The position numbers and the translations under genes are program-made. Positions 1 to 7,519 of a stretch of 64,000 nucleotides of DNA are shown here, piece after piece. Within the stretch, counting starts at the first letter, position 1, and the number at the start of each line of letters is the position of its first letter. Location of the stretch: NCBI GenBank assembly GCA_024637315.1, contig JAGXFH010000061.1, positions 24,772 through 88,771 on the forward strand, written 5' to 3'. The notes beneath the pieces are model-generated. The model did no database searches. It saw only the letters and a list, made by a program, of their open reading frames with translations, and was not told the origin of the DNA. This DNA comes from Brevirhabdus sp. (lineage in GTDB: Bacteria; Pseudomonadota; Alphaproteobacteria; Rhodobacterales; Rhodobacteraceae).

Positions 1-1
1 C

Positions 2-1966
2 TTCATCCGCTCGCCGTTCCGCCAGAACCTGCGCCGCTCGGACCGCGCCGTGGCCGATGGCTGGGGCTGGGGCGGGGTCAACGACACCGGCACCTACAAC
101 AGCGAGCAGATCCTCTCGACCACCATGTTCCGCGCCTACCGCGCGATCGGCGGCGATTCCACCCGGCTTACCCGCCGCGAGTTCTCGGCGCGGGTGATGA
201 GCTACCTGCTGCTGCGCGCCGTCGCCACGCTGTCGCCGGTCAGCAACCCGAATTCCCCGGCGCAGTATCTCGACGCGCTTCTGACCGCCGACGAGGGCGA
301 CTGGACGACCGAGGGCCTGTTTGGCGGCGCCTATGGCAAGGTGCTGACCTGGGCGTTCGAGAAACAGAACCTCAACGACGGCGATCCGCCGCTGGTCGAT
401 GTCTATATCGACGACGGCCGGGCCGGCGAATACGACTTCCTCGCCGATTTCGCCGACACCCCGGCGATCTGGAACCGCCGCACCCCCGACGGGATCGAGG
501 CGCATCAGGAACCCGCGCTTGGAACCAACTACGCCTATGTGAAGATCCGCAACCGGGGCAGCGCGCAGGCCGACGACACGGTGGTGCGCGGCTTTCACTG
601 CCTGCCCTTCGCCGGCCGGGTCTGGCCCGAAGACCTGCAACCGATGACAACGCCGGAACTGGCCGCCGGCGTCGTGCAGCCCAATGACGCCGAGCAGGTC
701 ATCGTCGGCCCGTTCGCCTGGGTGCCGAACCCGAATGCCGAGGGTCATGACAGCATGATGATGATCGTCTCGGCCACCGGCGATCCCAGCAATGCCGACA
801 AGTTCACCCCCGACAAGGAGATCGAGGACTGGCGGCTGATCCCGAACGACAACAATATCGGCCTGCGCGATGTCAGGCTGGAACCGCGGCTGGTGACGGC
901 CGTCGCCGACAGCGGCGAATTCGGCAATGTCTGCCGCGGCGCGCACAAGGACAAGAAACTGGTGCTCAGCAACAGCGGCTTCGGCATGCTGTCGATCACC
1001 GACATCACCTCGTCGGCGCTCGATTTCGAACTGCCCGGCGTGATGGACTATCCGATCGCCATCGCCTCGGGCGATTCCATCGCCCTGCCGATCCGCTTCC
1101 GGCCCGCCAGCTTCGGCGCGGCCTCGGCCACCCTCACCGTGTTCAGCAACGACCCCGAGGGGCCGAAGTCGGTTCGGGTCTCGGGCCAGTCGAAACCGCC
1201 GCGCCTGGTCTCGATCATCGCCGATCACGGCAATTTCGGCGAGGTCTGCCTGACCGCGTTCCGCGACCTCGTGGTGACCCTGAACAACAGCGGCCCCTGC
1301 CCGCTCAGTGTCAGCGGCATCACCTCGTCCTCGGTCGATTTCGTGGTCGCCGATATCGCCGCCTACCCGATCGTCATCGGCGCCGGCGACGCCGTGCAGG
1401 TGCCGATCCGGTTCGAGCCGACCGGCCTTGGCGCGAAATCCGGCGTGATCACCGTCAACAGCGACGATCCCAGGAGCACGACGAAGATCTACGTTTCGGG
1501 CACCGTGCCTTCGGGCAGGCTGTCGGTCACCGGCTCGACCTGCATCGGCGGCGTCAAGGCGTGCTGCGTCGGCGAACGGACCATCGCGATCTGCAATACC
1601 GGCAAATGCGCCCTGAACGTCGGCAGCGTCGGCTTCAGTCGCAAGTCGCGGCATTGGCGGCTGGTCAACAGCCCGTTCCCGGCCACCCTGCCGCCGGGAT
1701 CCTGCCTTGACCTGCTGATCCGCTACAAGGCGGTCGAGAAATGCCCGAAATGCCTTGAGCTGGTGATCGAAAGCGACGACCCGAAGACCCCGGTCAAGCG
1801 GCTTGACCTGATGGCCTACACCGTCTGGCCGCAAAATGGCCGGTGCAAACCGGACTGCGACTGCGACTGCGATTGCGACTGCCGTTCCGGCGATGGCGGC
1901 TGCAGCGCGCAAAGCCTCGACGCCTGCTGTTTCGACGAGGAATTCGACGACGACGATCAGGCCTGA
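2..1966 (+). CDS. Large protein with HYDIN/choice-of-anchor-D-like domains, 5' end outside window
   Basis: The frame is open from the first base, so the true start lies upstream; the first in-window start codon is GTG at 50. Counting from that GTG, residues about 278-381, 385-486 and 488-594 form three beta-sandwich repeats. The first two carry the N/S-S-G, 'FRP/FEP' and 'S(N/D)DP' signatures of ASPM/SPD-2/Hydin choice-of-anchor-D domains. The part before them (with 'YRAIGGDS') may be the end of a metallopeptidase-like domain, but no HExxH motif is in the window. The C-terminus has an Asp-Cys repeat and an acidic end. Substrate and location are unknown. It lies just outside the replication genes and on the opposite strand to rep. 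Confidence 0.75.
   Translation, partial: FIRSPFRQNLRRSDRAVADGWGWGGVNDTGTYNSEQILSTTMFRAYRAIGGDSTRLTRREFSARVMSYLLLRAVATLSPVSNPNSPAQYLDALLTADEGDWTTEGLFGGAYGKVLTWAFEKQNLNDGDPPLVDVYIDDGRAGEYDFLADFADTPAIWNRRTPDGIEAHQEPALGTNYAYVKIRNRGSAQADDTVVRGFHCLPFAGRVWPEDLQPMTTPELAAGVVQPNDAEQVIVGPFAWVPNPNAEGHDSMMMIVSATGDPSNADKFTPDKEIEDWRLIPNDNNIGLRDVRLEPRLVTAVADSGEFGNVCRGAHKDKKLVLSNSGFGMLSITDITSSALDFELPGVMDYPIAIASGDSIALPIRFRPASFGAASATLTVFSNDPEGPKSVRVSGQSKPPRLVSIIADHGNFGEVCLTAFRDLVVTLNNSGPCPLSVSGITSSSVDFVVADIAAYPIVIGAGDAVQVPIRFEPTGLGAKSGVITVNSDDPRSTTKIYVSGTVPSGRLSVTGSTCIGGVKACCVGERTIAICNTGKCALNVGSVGFSRKSRHWRLVNSPFPATLPPGSCLDLLIRYKAVEKCPKCLELVIESDDPKTPVKRLDLMAYTVWPQNGRCKPDCDCDCDCDCRSGDGGCSAQSLDACCFDEEFDDDDQA
1853..1882 (+). 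repeat. Five Asp-Cys codon pairs at the C-terminus of the first gene
   Basis: GAC/GAT-TGC occurs five times in a row and encodes (Asp-Cys)5, followed by further cysteines and an acidic tail. It reads in frame with the upstream gene and could bind metal or form disulfides; this is inference. Confidence 0.85.
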
Positions 1967-2036
1967 CACCCCCGCGACGGCACCGGGGCGCGCCCGCGGC
2001 CCGGTCGTCGCCCACCCGGACAAAAGCCGGACCGCC

Positions 2037-2726
2037 CTACCCCACCACCACCTTCACCGCCCGCACCGACGGCTCGAACCGGCTGTAGGCGGCCAGCAGC
2101 CGGGCCGACAGGTGGGTTTCGACGTAATCCGCGACAAACCGCGACGGCGCGACCAGCGTCGCGGTGCCGCCCGCGACCTCGGCCTCGCTCAGCCGCGTGA
2201 ACCAGGCCCGGCAGGTCGCCGGATCGCGCGCGTCAAGCGCCGCCAGCACCTGGCCCCACAGCCCGCCCTGCCCGTCCGTCGCCAGCGCCGGGCGCTGGAA
2301 CGGGATCACCTTCGGCTCGGCCTCGGGCGTCAGGCCCTGGCCCTCTTCCATCCGGGCGGCGAAATCCGCGCCGATCCCGTCCCAGACCCCGCGGGTGTCC
2401 AGCAGCAGCTGGCCCAGGTCGATCTCGTAGACCGTGACCCGGCCCTTGACGCCGGCGCGCTTGACGCTGATCCAGCCGGCGGCCCGCAGCTTGGCCAGTT
2501 CGCGCTTGACCGTGCGCTCGTCCACCGACCAGAGCCGCGCCATCTCGGCCCGGCCGATCGACAGTTCGTTGTTCTGCCAGTTGTAGCGGGTGGTGATCAG
2601 CACCATCAGCCGCAGGATCAGCCGCTGCCGGTGCTTGTCCAGCGCCAGCGCCTGCACGCCGAGCGCCGACAGGATGTCGTATTTCAGGGCCGCGGCATTG
2701 CGCCCGACCGGTTTCACCGCCAGCAT
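2037..2726 (-). CDS. DnaA-like plasmid replication initiator
   Basis: This 229-residue protein probably initiates replication. Residues about 10-110 form a winged-helix region (segments 'RAEMARLWSVDERTVKREL' and 'AGWISVKRAGVKGRV'). Residues about 160-225 resemble the N-terminal domain I of DnaA ('LWGQVLAALDARDPATCRAW', 'PSRFVADYVETHL'). It has no AAA+ ATPase, so it is not chromosomal DnaA. This architecture defines the DnaA-like replicases of Rhodobacterales plasmids. It is divergent from parA, with a 480-bp noncoding region between them that probably holds the origin. The ATG at 2726 is the only sensible start. Confidence 0.85.
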   Translation of the reverse strand: MLAVKPVGRNAAALKYDILSALGVQALALDKHRQRLILRLMVLITTRYNWQNNELSIGRAEMARLWSVDERTVKRELAKLRAAGWISVKRAGVKGRVTVYEIDLGQLLLDTRGVWDGIGADFAARMEEGQGLTPEAEPKVIPFQRPALATDGQGGLWGQVLAALDARDPATCRAWFTRLSEAEVAGGTATLVAPSRFVADYVETHLSARLLAAYSRFEPSVRAVKVVVG

Positions 2727-2884
2727 GGTTGGCTCCGCTCGTATCCGTAGGGGTCTCCCCCGCCTCTTGCCCGATTATGCCGCGCTTTCAAACGCTATTC
2801 CGAGCTTGCCGATGATTAACGTCCAACCTTTCGATTCTGTCAAGGGTCCGCACGCCGCGCTGCCGCCAGCCATCCTGCCCCAAT

Positions 2885-3000
2885 TCCCCCATTTCAATAA
2901 AATGGGTGACTCTCTGGTGATGGGGGACAGCCTGGATGACCCCGAATAGGGCCGGAATGTCCCCCTATCCCTCGCGGGTCCGGCCCTTGCGTCCCCCCAT
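2885..3000. repeat. Short iteron-like repeats (TCCCCC[C/T]AT, both orientations)
   Basis: Copies: TTCCCCCAT near 2884-2892, ATGGGGGAC at 2920-2928 (inverted), GTCCCCCTAT at 2959-2968 and GTCCCCCCAT at 2991-3000. Such repeats beside an initiator gene are candidate Rep-binding iterons, but they are short and imperfect. Confidence 0.35.
2888..2906. repeat. Inverted repeat CCCATTT / AAATGGG
   Basis: Two 7-bp arms (2888-2894 and 2900-2906) are separated by 5 bases in the putative origin. It could be an operator for rep or an origin element. Confidence 0.45.
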
Positions 3001-3093
3001 ATCTGGTGGAACTGCGGCGGGCCTGCCGCGACCGGCCCTGCGCCGCCGCGCCCCCTGCCCCGAATCGCTGCCGCGGCTGGTTTCCAGGCGGAT

Positions 3094-3109
3094 CTAACCC
3101 ATGGGTAAG
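3094..3109. promoter_or_regulatory. parS-like site 1, upstream of parA
   Basis: CTAACCCATGGGTAAG differs from the perfect palindrome of the other three copies at one arm position. It lies about 100 bp upstream of the parA start, where it could serve both segregation and parAB autoregulation. Confidence 0.6.
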
Positions 3110-3208
3110 CTCGCCCGTGCAGGATAATAAGTTTTGCACAAAACGCAAATCCGGCGTAAATGGGGGAAAACAACGAAACAGCGTCCAGTGAAAAACGGAA
3201 AATCAGGC

Positions 3209-4516
3209 ATGTATACCCACGAGGATCTGAGCAACCTCCAGAACCAGTCGCTGAAACTGCAGGGCTGGATCCGCCAGCAGACCTTCAGCCCAGAGCTGGA
3301 AAAGACCCTGCGCCGGTTCTCCAGCTGGGAGGTGGCGGAACTGATCTTCCGGATCAACCAGTCCACCTTCCGCGGCAAGCTGGCCGCCGATCCCAGCCTG
3401 CCCGCCGGCGAGGTCGAGCCGGACGGCCGGCAGCGCTGGTTCTCGCTGGAAGAGATCAACGAGCTGCGCCGCCGCATGAAGATCAACCGCCAAAGCCTGA
3501 TGCCGACCCGCCCCGCCGGCAAGCGCGCGATCCGGGCCGCGGTGGCCAATTTCAAGGGCGGCGCCGGCAAGTCCACCGTGGCGTTGCATTTCGCCCATGC
3601 CGCGGCGCTGGACGGCTACCGGGTGCTGGTCGTCGATTTCGACCCGCAGGCGACGCTCAGCCATTCGATGGGGCTCAACGATGTTTCGGAAGAGCATACC
3701 GTCTGGGGGATCATGGCCCGCGACCTGATCCGCGAGACCGAGCGGATGAACCGCGGCCCGGTCGGCGCGGAATCGGGCAGCGCCCTGCCCCGCCGCCACC
3801 TGCCCGCCGCGATCACCGGCCTTGGCCTGGGCGAGTTGCGGATCGACGATTTCATCAAGCCGACCTCGTGGCCGACGATCGACGCGATCCCGTCCTGCGC
3901 CAACGCCGCCTTTGTCGAGTTCGCCAGCGCCCAGTACCGGCACCTGAATCCCGACTGGACGTTCTTCGCCGCGGTGTCGCGCTATCTCGACCAGATCCCC
4001 GACGAATCCTACGACCTGATCCTGTTCGACTGCCCGCCGGCGATCGGTTACCAGTCGATGAACGCGGTCTTCGCGGCGGATGTGCTCTACATCCCCTCCG
4101 GCCCCGGCTACTGGGAATACGATTCCACCACCAGCTTCATCGGCCAGCTAGCCGAGGCGCTCGAGGATCTGTCGCACGGCTTCGACAAGACCTTACCCAC
4201 GGGTAAGTTAACGCTTCCGAAAGCATTCTACGATATCCGCTTTCTGTTGACCCGTTACGAACCCGGCAACGATCTGCACCGCGCGATGCAGGATGCCTTC
4301 CGCAAGGTCTTCGGCGACCATGTCGCGGAGCATCCGGTCGAGATGACCCGCGCGGTCGAGCAATCGGGCCGGTTCCTCAGTTCGGTCTATGAAATGGACT
4401 ACCGCGAGATGACCCGCGAGACCTGGCGTCGGGCGCGGTCCACATTCGACAGAGCATATGAAGAATTCCGCGCCACGCTGGTCGAGGCGTGGCAGAAGAT
4501 GGAGGCTGACCAATGA
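3209..4516 (+). CDS. parA: ParA-type partition ATPase
   Basis: A 435-residue partition ATPase that should position plasmid copies together with ParB. The deviant Walker A motif 'KGGAGKST' is at residues about 118-125, followed by 'VLVVDFDPQATLS' and 'DLILFDCPPAIGY' (Walker B region). The N-terminal ~105 residues form an HTH-containing extension typical of plasmid ParA proteins that regulate their own operon. I chose the ATG at 3209; an in-frame ATG at 3134 would add 25 basic residues of low complexity. The last bases overlap parB by ATGA, showing translational coupling. A parS-like palindrome lies inside the gene at 4192-4207. Confidence 0.9.
   Translation: MYTHEDLSNLQNQSLKLQGWIRQQTFSPELEKTLRRFSSWEVAELIFRINQSTFRGKLAADPSLPAGEVEPDGRQRWFSLEEINELRRRMKINRQSLMPTRPAGKRAIRAAVANFKGGAGKSTVALHFAHAAALDGYRVLVVDFDPQATLSHSMGLNDVSEEHTVWGIMARDLIRETERMNRGPVGAESGSALPRRHLPAAITGLGLGELRIDDFIKPTSWPTIDAIPSCANAAFVEFASAQYRHLNPDWTFFAAVSRYLDQIPDESYDLILFDCPPAIGYQSMNAVFAADVLYIPSGPGYWEYDSTTSFIGQLAEALEDLSHGFDKTLPTGKLTLPKAFYDIRFLLTRYEPGNDLHRAMQDAFRKVFGDHVAEHPVEMTRAVEQSGRFLSSVYEMDYREMTRETWRRARSTFDRAYEEFRATLVEAWQKMEADQ
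4192..4207. promoter_or_regulatory. parS-like site 2, inside parA
   Basis: CTTACCCACGGGTAAG is a perfect inverted repeat with a 2-bp centre. It falls in parA coding sequence and encodes part of 'TLPTGK'. It is identical to site 3 inside parB. Confidence 0.7.
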
Positions 4517-5610
4517 GCAGGAAACGCAGGATGTTCGACATCGACTTGCCCGAGATCGACGCAGTTCCGGTCGGCAAGACCCCCGACCGCGCGCTGGGGC
4601 AACGGCGCGGGCCGATGGCCTCGGCGATCTCCGAGAATGCCAGCGCGCTGCGCGAACGGCGCGAAACCGAAGACAGCATCCGCGCCGAGAATGACCGGCT
4701 GGCCACCGAATTCGTCCGGCTCAAGCGCGACGGTCTGATCGTCGACCGGATCCCGCTTGACCGGATCGTGACCGAGAAACTGGTGCGTGACCGCAAGCCG
4801 GGCGAGGATGCCGATCTGGAAGAGCTGAAGACCTCGATCCGCGATGTCGGCCTGTCGAACCCGATCCGGGTCGAGCCGCGCGCGGATGGCAAGTTCGAAC
4901 TGGTCCAGGGGATGCGCCGGCTGCAAGCCTACCGCGCGCTTCTGGACGAGACCGGCGAAGCGGAATTCGTGTCTATTCCAGCAGGAATAGGGTCTGAATC
5001 GGCCGAACTGCAAGACAGCTACCGCCGCATGGTCGACGAGAACCTGATCCGCAAGGACATCTCTTTCGCCGAAATGGCGACGTTGGCCCGCCGCTACGCG
5101 GAGGATCCGGTGAATGATTGTCCCGACGTTTCGGATGCCGTGGCGCTGCTGTTCAAATCGGCCAGCTACACCAAGCGCAGCTACATCCGCGCCTTTGCCG
5201 AATTGCTGGCGCGGCTGGGCAAGCTGCTGGAATTCCCGCAGGTGATCCCGCGCAATGTCGGGGTCGAGTTGAAGCGCAAGCTGGATGCCGACCCGTCGCT
5301 GACCGTCCGGGTCAGTGCGGCGCTGCGCGACGAGCCCGGCCGCGACGCTGCGCGCGAGGTCGTGATCCTGCGCGGCTTCGTCGAGGATCAGCCGCAGACC
5401 TTACCCACGGGTAAGACGGCCGGCACGGCGGCGGCCCGGCCGCGGCAGGCCAAGACCACGTTCCAGTTGGCGCTGGCCGATGGCGTGGCCCGCTGCAACG
5501 CGTCGCAAGGGCGGCTGGAGCTGCGCCAGGACCGCGACTTTTCCGCCATCGACCGACACCGGCTGGAACGCGCCGTGGCGGCCTTCTTCGACACGCTCGA
5601 CGAATCCTGA
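4513..5610 (+). CDS. parB: ParB-type partition protein
   Basis: A 365-residue centromere-binding partner of ParA. Residues about 75-165 form a ParB/sulfiredoxin-like N-terminal domain: 'LEELKTSIRDVGLSNPIRV', 'ELVQGMRRLQAYR' (box II region) and 'DENLIRKDISFAEMATLARR'. An HTH follows ('YTKRSYIRAFAELL'). The start overlaps the parA stop (ATGA). The C-terminal region probably dimerises. A third copy of the parS-like palindrome lies within the gene at 5400-5415 and a fourth just after its stop. Confidence 0.88.
   Translation: MSRKRRMFDIDLPEIDAVPVGKTPDRALGQRRGPMASAISENASALRERRETEDSIRAENDRLATEFVRLKRDGLIVDRIPLDRIVTEKLVRDRKPGEDADLEELKTSIRDVGLSNPIRVEPRADGKFELVQGMRRLQAYRALLDETGEAEFVSIPAGIGSESAELQDSYRRMVDENLIRKDISFAEMATLARRYAEDPVNDCPDVSDAVALLFKSASYTKRSYIRAFAELLARLGKLLEFPQVIPRNVGVELKRKLDADPSLTVRVSAALRDEPGRDAAREVVILRGFVEDQPQTLPTGKTAGTAAARPRQAKTTFQLALADGVARCNASQGRLELRQDRDFSAIDRHRLERAVAAFFDTLDES
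5400..5415. promoter_or_regulatory. parS-like site 3, inside parB
   Basis: Identical to site 2 (CTTACCCACGGGTAAG) and read in the same codon phase, again encoding 'TLPTGK'. This suggests the DNA site, not the protein, is under selection. Confidence 0.7.
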
Positions 5611-5617
5611 GCCGGCC

Positions 5618-5647
5618 CCGCGATCTTACCCGCGGGTAAGGTCGCGG
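5618..5647. promoter_or_regulatory. parS-like site 4, extended palindrome between parB and the recombinase
   Basis: The core CTTACCCGCGGGTAAG at 5625-5640 is flanked by CCGCGA and TCGCGG arms, giving a 30-bp near-perfect palindrome. It sits between the convergent stops of parB and the recombinase, so it may also act as a two-way terminator. Confidence 0.65.
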
Positions 5648-5656
5648 CGACCCGCT

Positions 5657-6721
5657 TCAAAGCCCCGCCGCCTTCGTCAGGTTGACGCGAAACCGGTCGC
5701 GGCGGCGCTGGTAGCGCCGGGTCATCTCGGCGCTGGCATGGCCAAGCTGCTTCTGGACATACCGCTCGTCGATCTCTGCCGAACTGGCCAGGCCCGCGCG
5801 CAGGGAATGGCCGGAAAACAGCGCTAGCCGCTGTTTCTCGGGCAGGTCGGCGCGCAGGCCGGCCGCCAGCACCGTCTGCTTGACCAGCCGTGCCACGTGC
5901 TTGTCGCCCAGCCGGTCCGCCAACGCCCGCGCGCCATCGCGCGAGGTCCGCACGAAGACCGGCCCAAAGTCGATCCTGGCAAAGTGCAGCCATTGTTCCA
6001 GCGCATGGACCGGGCAGGTCCGATCGCTTGACCCACGGCCGATCTCGACCTCGCGCCAGCCGGTCTTGGCGTTCAGCGTCAGCAGCGCACCGCCGTCGAG
6101 GACGTCGATCCAGCCGCCGGAATCCGGCATGTCATCCTTGTGGACGTCAAGGCGCACGATCTCGGATCGGCGCAAGCCGCCGACATAGCCCAGCAGCAGG
6201 ATCGCCCGGTCCCTGAGGCCGCGCAGATCGAAGGGCAGGGTGGCGATCATGGCCAGGATGTCCTCGGCCATGATCGGCTCTTTCTGCGCCGGCGGGCGGG
6301 CGTGCTTGCGTCTGATCCCGGCCAGCACGCTGGCGATGTGCCGGTTCGCGCGATCCAGCGTGAAGCCGCGCTGGGTGCAGTTCCAGGCAAGGCCGGACAG
6401 GCGCCGCTCGATCGTGCTGACCGAAAGGGCAGGGGTCTTTCGCTGCGGGGCGGCCAGATCGGCAAGGTAAAGGCCGATCATCTGGGGCGAGGGCGGCAGC
6501 GGCTCTGCGCCGGTCATCCGGCACCAGCGGGTGAAATGCGCCCAGTCCTGCGCATAGGCCGTCAGCGTGTTGTCGGAGACCGCGGCGCGGGCATAGTCCC
6601 GCGCGGTCTCGACCAGCCGGTCCAGCGCGCCGGATCCGGCGACATGCGCGGGCAGGGCGATTTCGGCAGCGTCTTCTTGCGCCGCAGAGGGGCGTGGATT
6701 ATACTCCTTGGGCATACGCAT
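5657..6721 (-). CDS. Tyrosine recombinase (phage-integrase family)
   Basis: A site-specific recombinase of about 354 residues. The N-terminal SAM-like core-binding domain is 'SDNTLTAYAQDWAHFTRW'. The catalytic domain shows Arg I in 'GLRRSEIVRL', H-x-x-R in 'SGHSLRAGL', 'LGHAS' and Tyr in 'MTRRYQRRR'. The chosen start (ATG ending at 6721) gives a normal length; an ATG at 6715 is equally possible. It could resolve plasmid multimers or mobilise the region. It is divergent from ccdA, whose ribosome-binding site begins six bases beyond this start. Confidence 0.88.
   Translation of the reverse strand: MRMPKEYNPRPSAAQEDAAEIALPAHVAGSGALDRLVETARDYARAAVSDNTLTAYAQDWAHFTRWCRMTGAEPLPPSPQMIGLYLADLAAPQRKTPALSVSTIERRLSGLAWNCTQRGFTLDRANRHIASVLAGIRRKHARPPAQKEPIMAEDILAMIATLPFDLRGLRDRAILLLGYVGGLRRSEIVRLDVHKDDMPDSGGWIDVLDGGALLTLNAKTGWREVEIGRGSSDRTCPVHALEQWLHFARIDFGPVFVRTSRDGARALADRLGDKHVARLVKQTVLAAGLRADLPEKQRLALFSGHSLRAGLASSAEIDERYVQKQLGHASAEMTRRYQRRRDRFRVNLTKAAGL
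6677..6705 (+). promoter_or_regulatory. Candidate ccdAB promoter inside the recombinase 5' end
   Basis: TTGCGC, 17 bases and TATACT resemble a sigma-70 promoter 33 bp upstream of the ccdA start. It lies within the first codons of the divergent recombinase gene. Confidence 0.45.
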
Positions 6722-6737
6722 GGTCCAGGAGGTTCCG

Positions 6738-6959
6738 ATGGGACGAATCAAGGTCAACCTGACGCTGGACGCCGAGGTGGCGGAAACCGCGCGGGCGCTT
6801 GGCCTGAACATGTCGCGGCTTGCCGAAGCCGCGATCGTCGAGGCCGCCAAGGTCGAGCGCAATCGGCAGTGGCGGGCGGAAAACAGCGACGCGATCGCGA
6901 CCTATGCCGAAGAGGTGGCGCAGGACGGATTGCCGCTGGCGCGGTTCAGAACCTTCTAG
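6738..6959 (+). CDS. ccdA: CcdA-type antitoxin
   Basis: A 73-residue antitoxin of a plasmid-addiction pair. The N-terminal ribbon-helix-helix ('KVNLTLDAEVAETARALGLN') binds DNA and dimerises. The C-terminal part ('ERNRQWRAENSDAIATYAEE') should wrap and neutralise CcdB. I chose the ATG at 6738 because AGGAGG lies at 6727-6732; an upstream in-frame start at 6708 lacks such a site. ccdB follows after 12 bp. CcdA/CcdB complexes usually repress their own promoter, which here would also affect the divergent recombinase. Confidence 0.9.
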   Translation: MGRIKVNLTLDAEVAETARALGLNMSRLAEAAIVEAAKVERNRQWRAENSDAIATYAEEVAQDGLPLARFRTF

Positions 6960-6971
6960 GCGGTTGTCCCG

Positions 6972-7265
6972 ATGGCGCAATTCGATCTTTATCGTCTGAG
7001 CGGCGGGCAGCTGGTCGTTGACCTGCAGACCGACCTGATCGGCATCGAGGCGTCGCGCATCGCGGCACCGCTGCGCGAGGCGGGCCGCTATGCCGCCTTT
7101 CCGGGGCTGACGCCGACCGTTGCGTTCGACGGGGACACCTGGATCGTGCGGGTGCAGGAACTCGCCGCCATTCCGGGCGCGGAATTGGGCGCGCCGGTCG
7201 GTTCCCTGTCCGACCACCGCGATGCGCTGAAGCGGGCGCTGGATATCCTGATCGACGGAGTCTGA
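6972..7265 (+). CDS. ccdB: CcdB-type DNA gyrase toxin
   Basis: A 97-residue toxin. Its start 'MAQFDLYRLSGGQLVVDLQT' and overall length match CcdB, which poisons DNA gyrase when the antitoxin decays. The end 'RALDILIDGV' departs from the Trp-Gly-Ile terminus of F-plasmid CcdB, which contacts GyrA, so gyrase targeting is likely but not certain. It lies directly downstream of ccdA and is probably translated from the same mRNA. Confidence 0.88.
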   Translation: MAQFDLYRLSGGQLVVDLQTDLIGIEASRIAAPLREAGRYAAFPGLTPTVAFDGDTWIVRVQELAAIPGAELGAPVGSLSDHRDALKRALDILIDGV

Positions 7266-7416
7266 TCCGCCCGGCCGGCGGGACCGGCCGCACAGATCGC
7301 CCACCCGCCCGGTTCCCCGATGAAACGCAAGACTGCCCGACGGCGGCGCGCGGTCCGGATCGGTGCGGTGATCAAACGAGGCGGCGATGGTCATGTTCCG
7401 AAGCCTATTGCCCTAC

Positions 7417-7441
7417 GTCCGATAAGGCAAGATTATTGGAC
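7417..7441. promoter_or_regulatory. Imperfect inverted repeat upstream of the DUF1403 gene
   Basis: GTCCGATAA (7417-7425) and TTATTGGAC (7433-7441) match at 8 of 9 positions with a 7-bp spacer, about 80 bp before the gene start. It is a candidate operator. Confidence 0.4.
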
Positions 7442-7519
7442 ATGACAGGATCCGGCAAGCTGCGGCGGTTGATACACTATATTGTGGTCAAAAGCGCCGT
7501 GGCGCGATAGTCTTGTAGC

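Larger units (their letters stand above)
2727..3208. other. Putative replication origin and divergent rep/parA control region
   Basis: This noncoding stretch lies between the rep and parA starts. It holds four copies of a short C-tract motif, a 7-bp inverted repeat at 2888-2906 and a parS-like palindrome at 3094-3109. In related DnaA-like replicons the origin lies next to rep, so this is the likely oriV. No clear DnaA box was identified. Confidence 0.5.

Noticed and set aside
2037..2726. RepABC-type replicon
   Set aside because: Although parA and parB are present, the initiator is on the opposite strand and carries a DnaA domain-I-like C-terminus, unlike RepC in a repABC operon.
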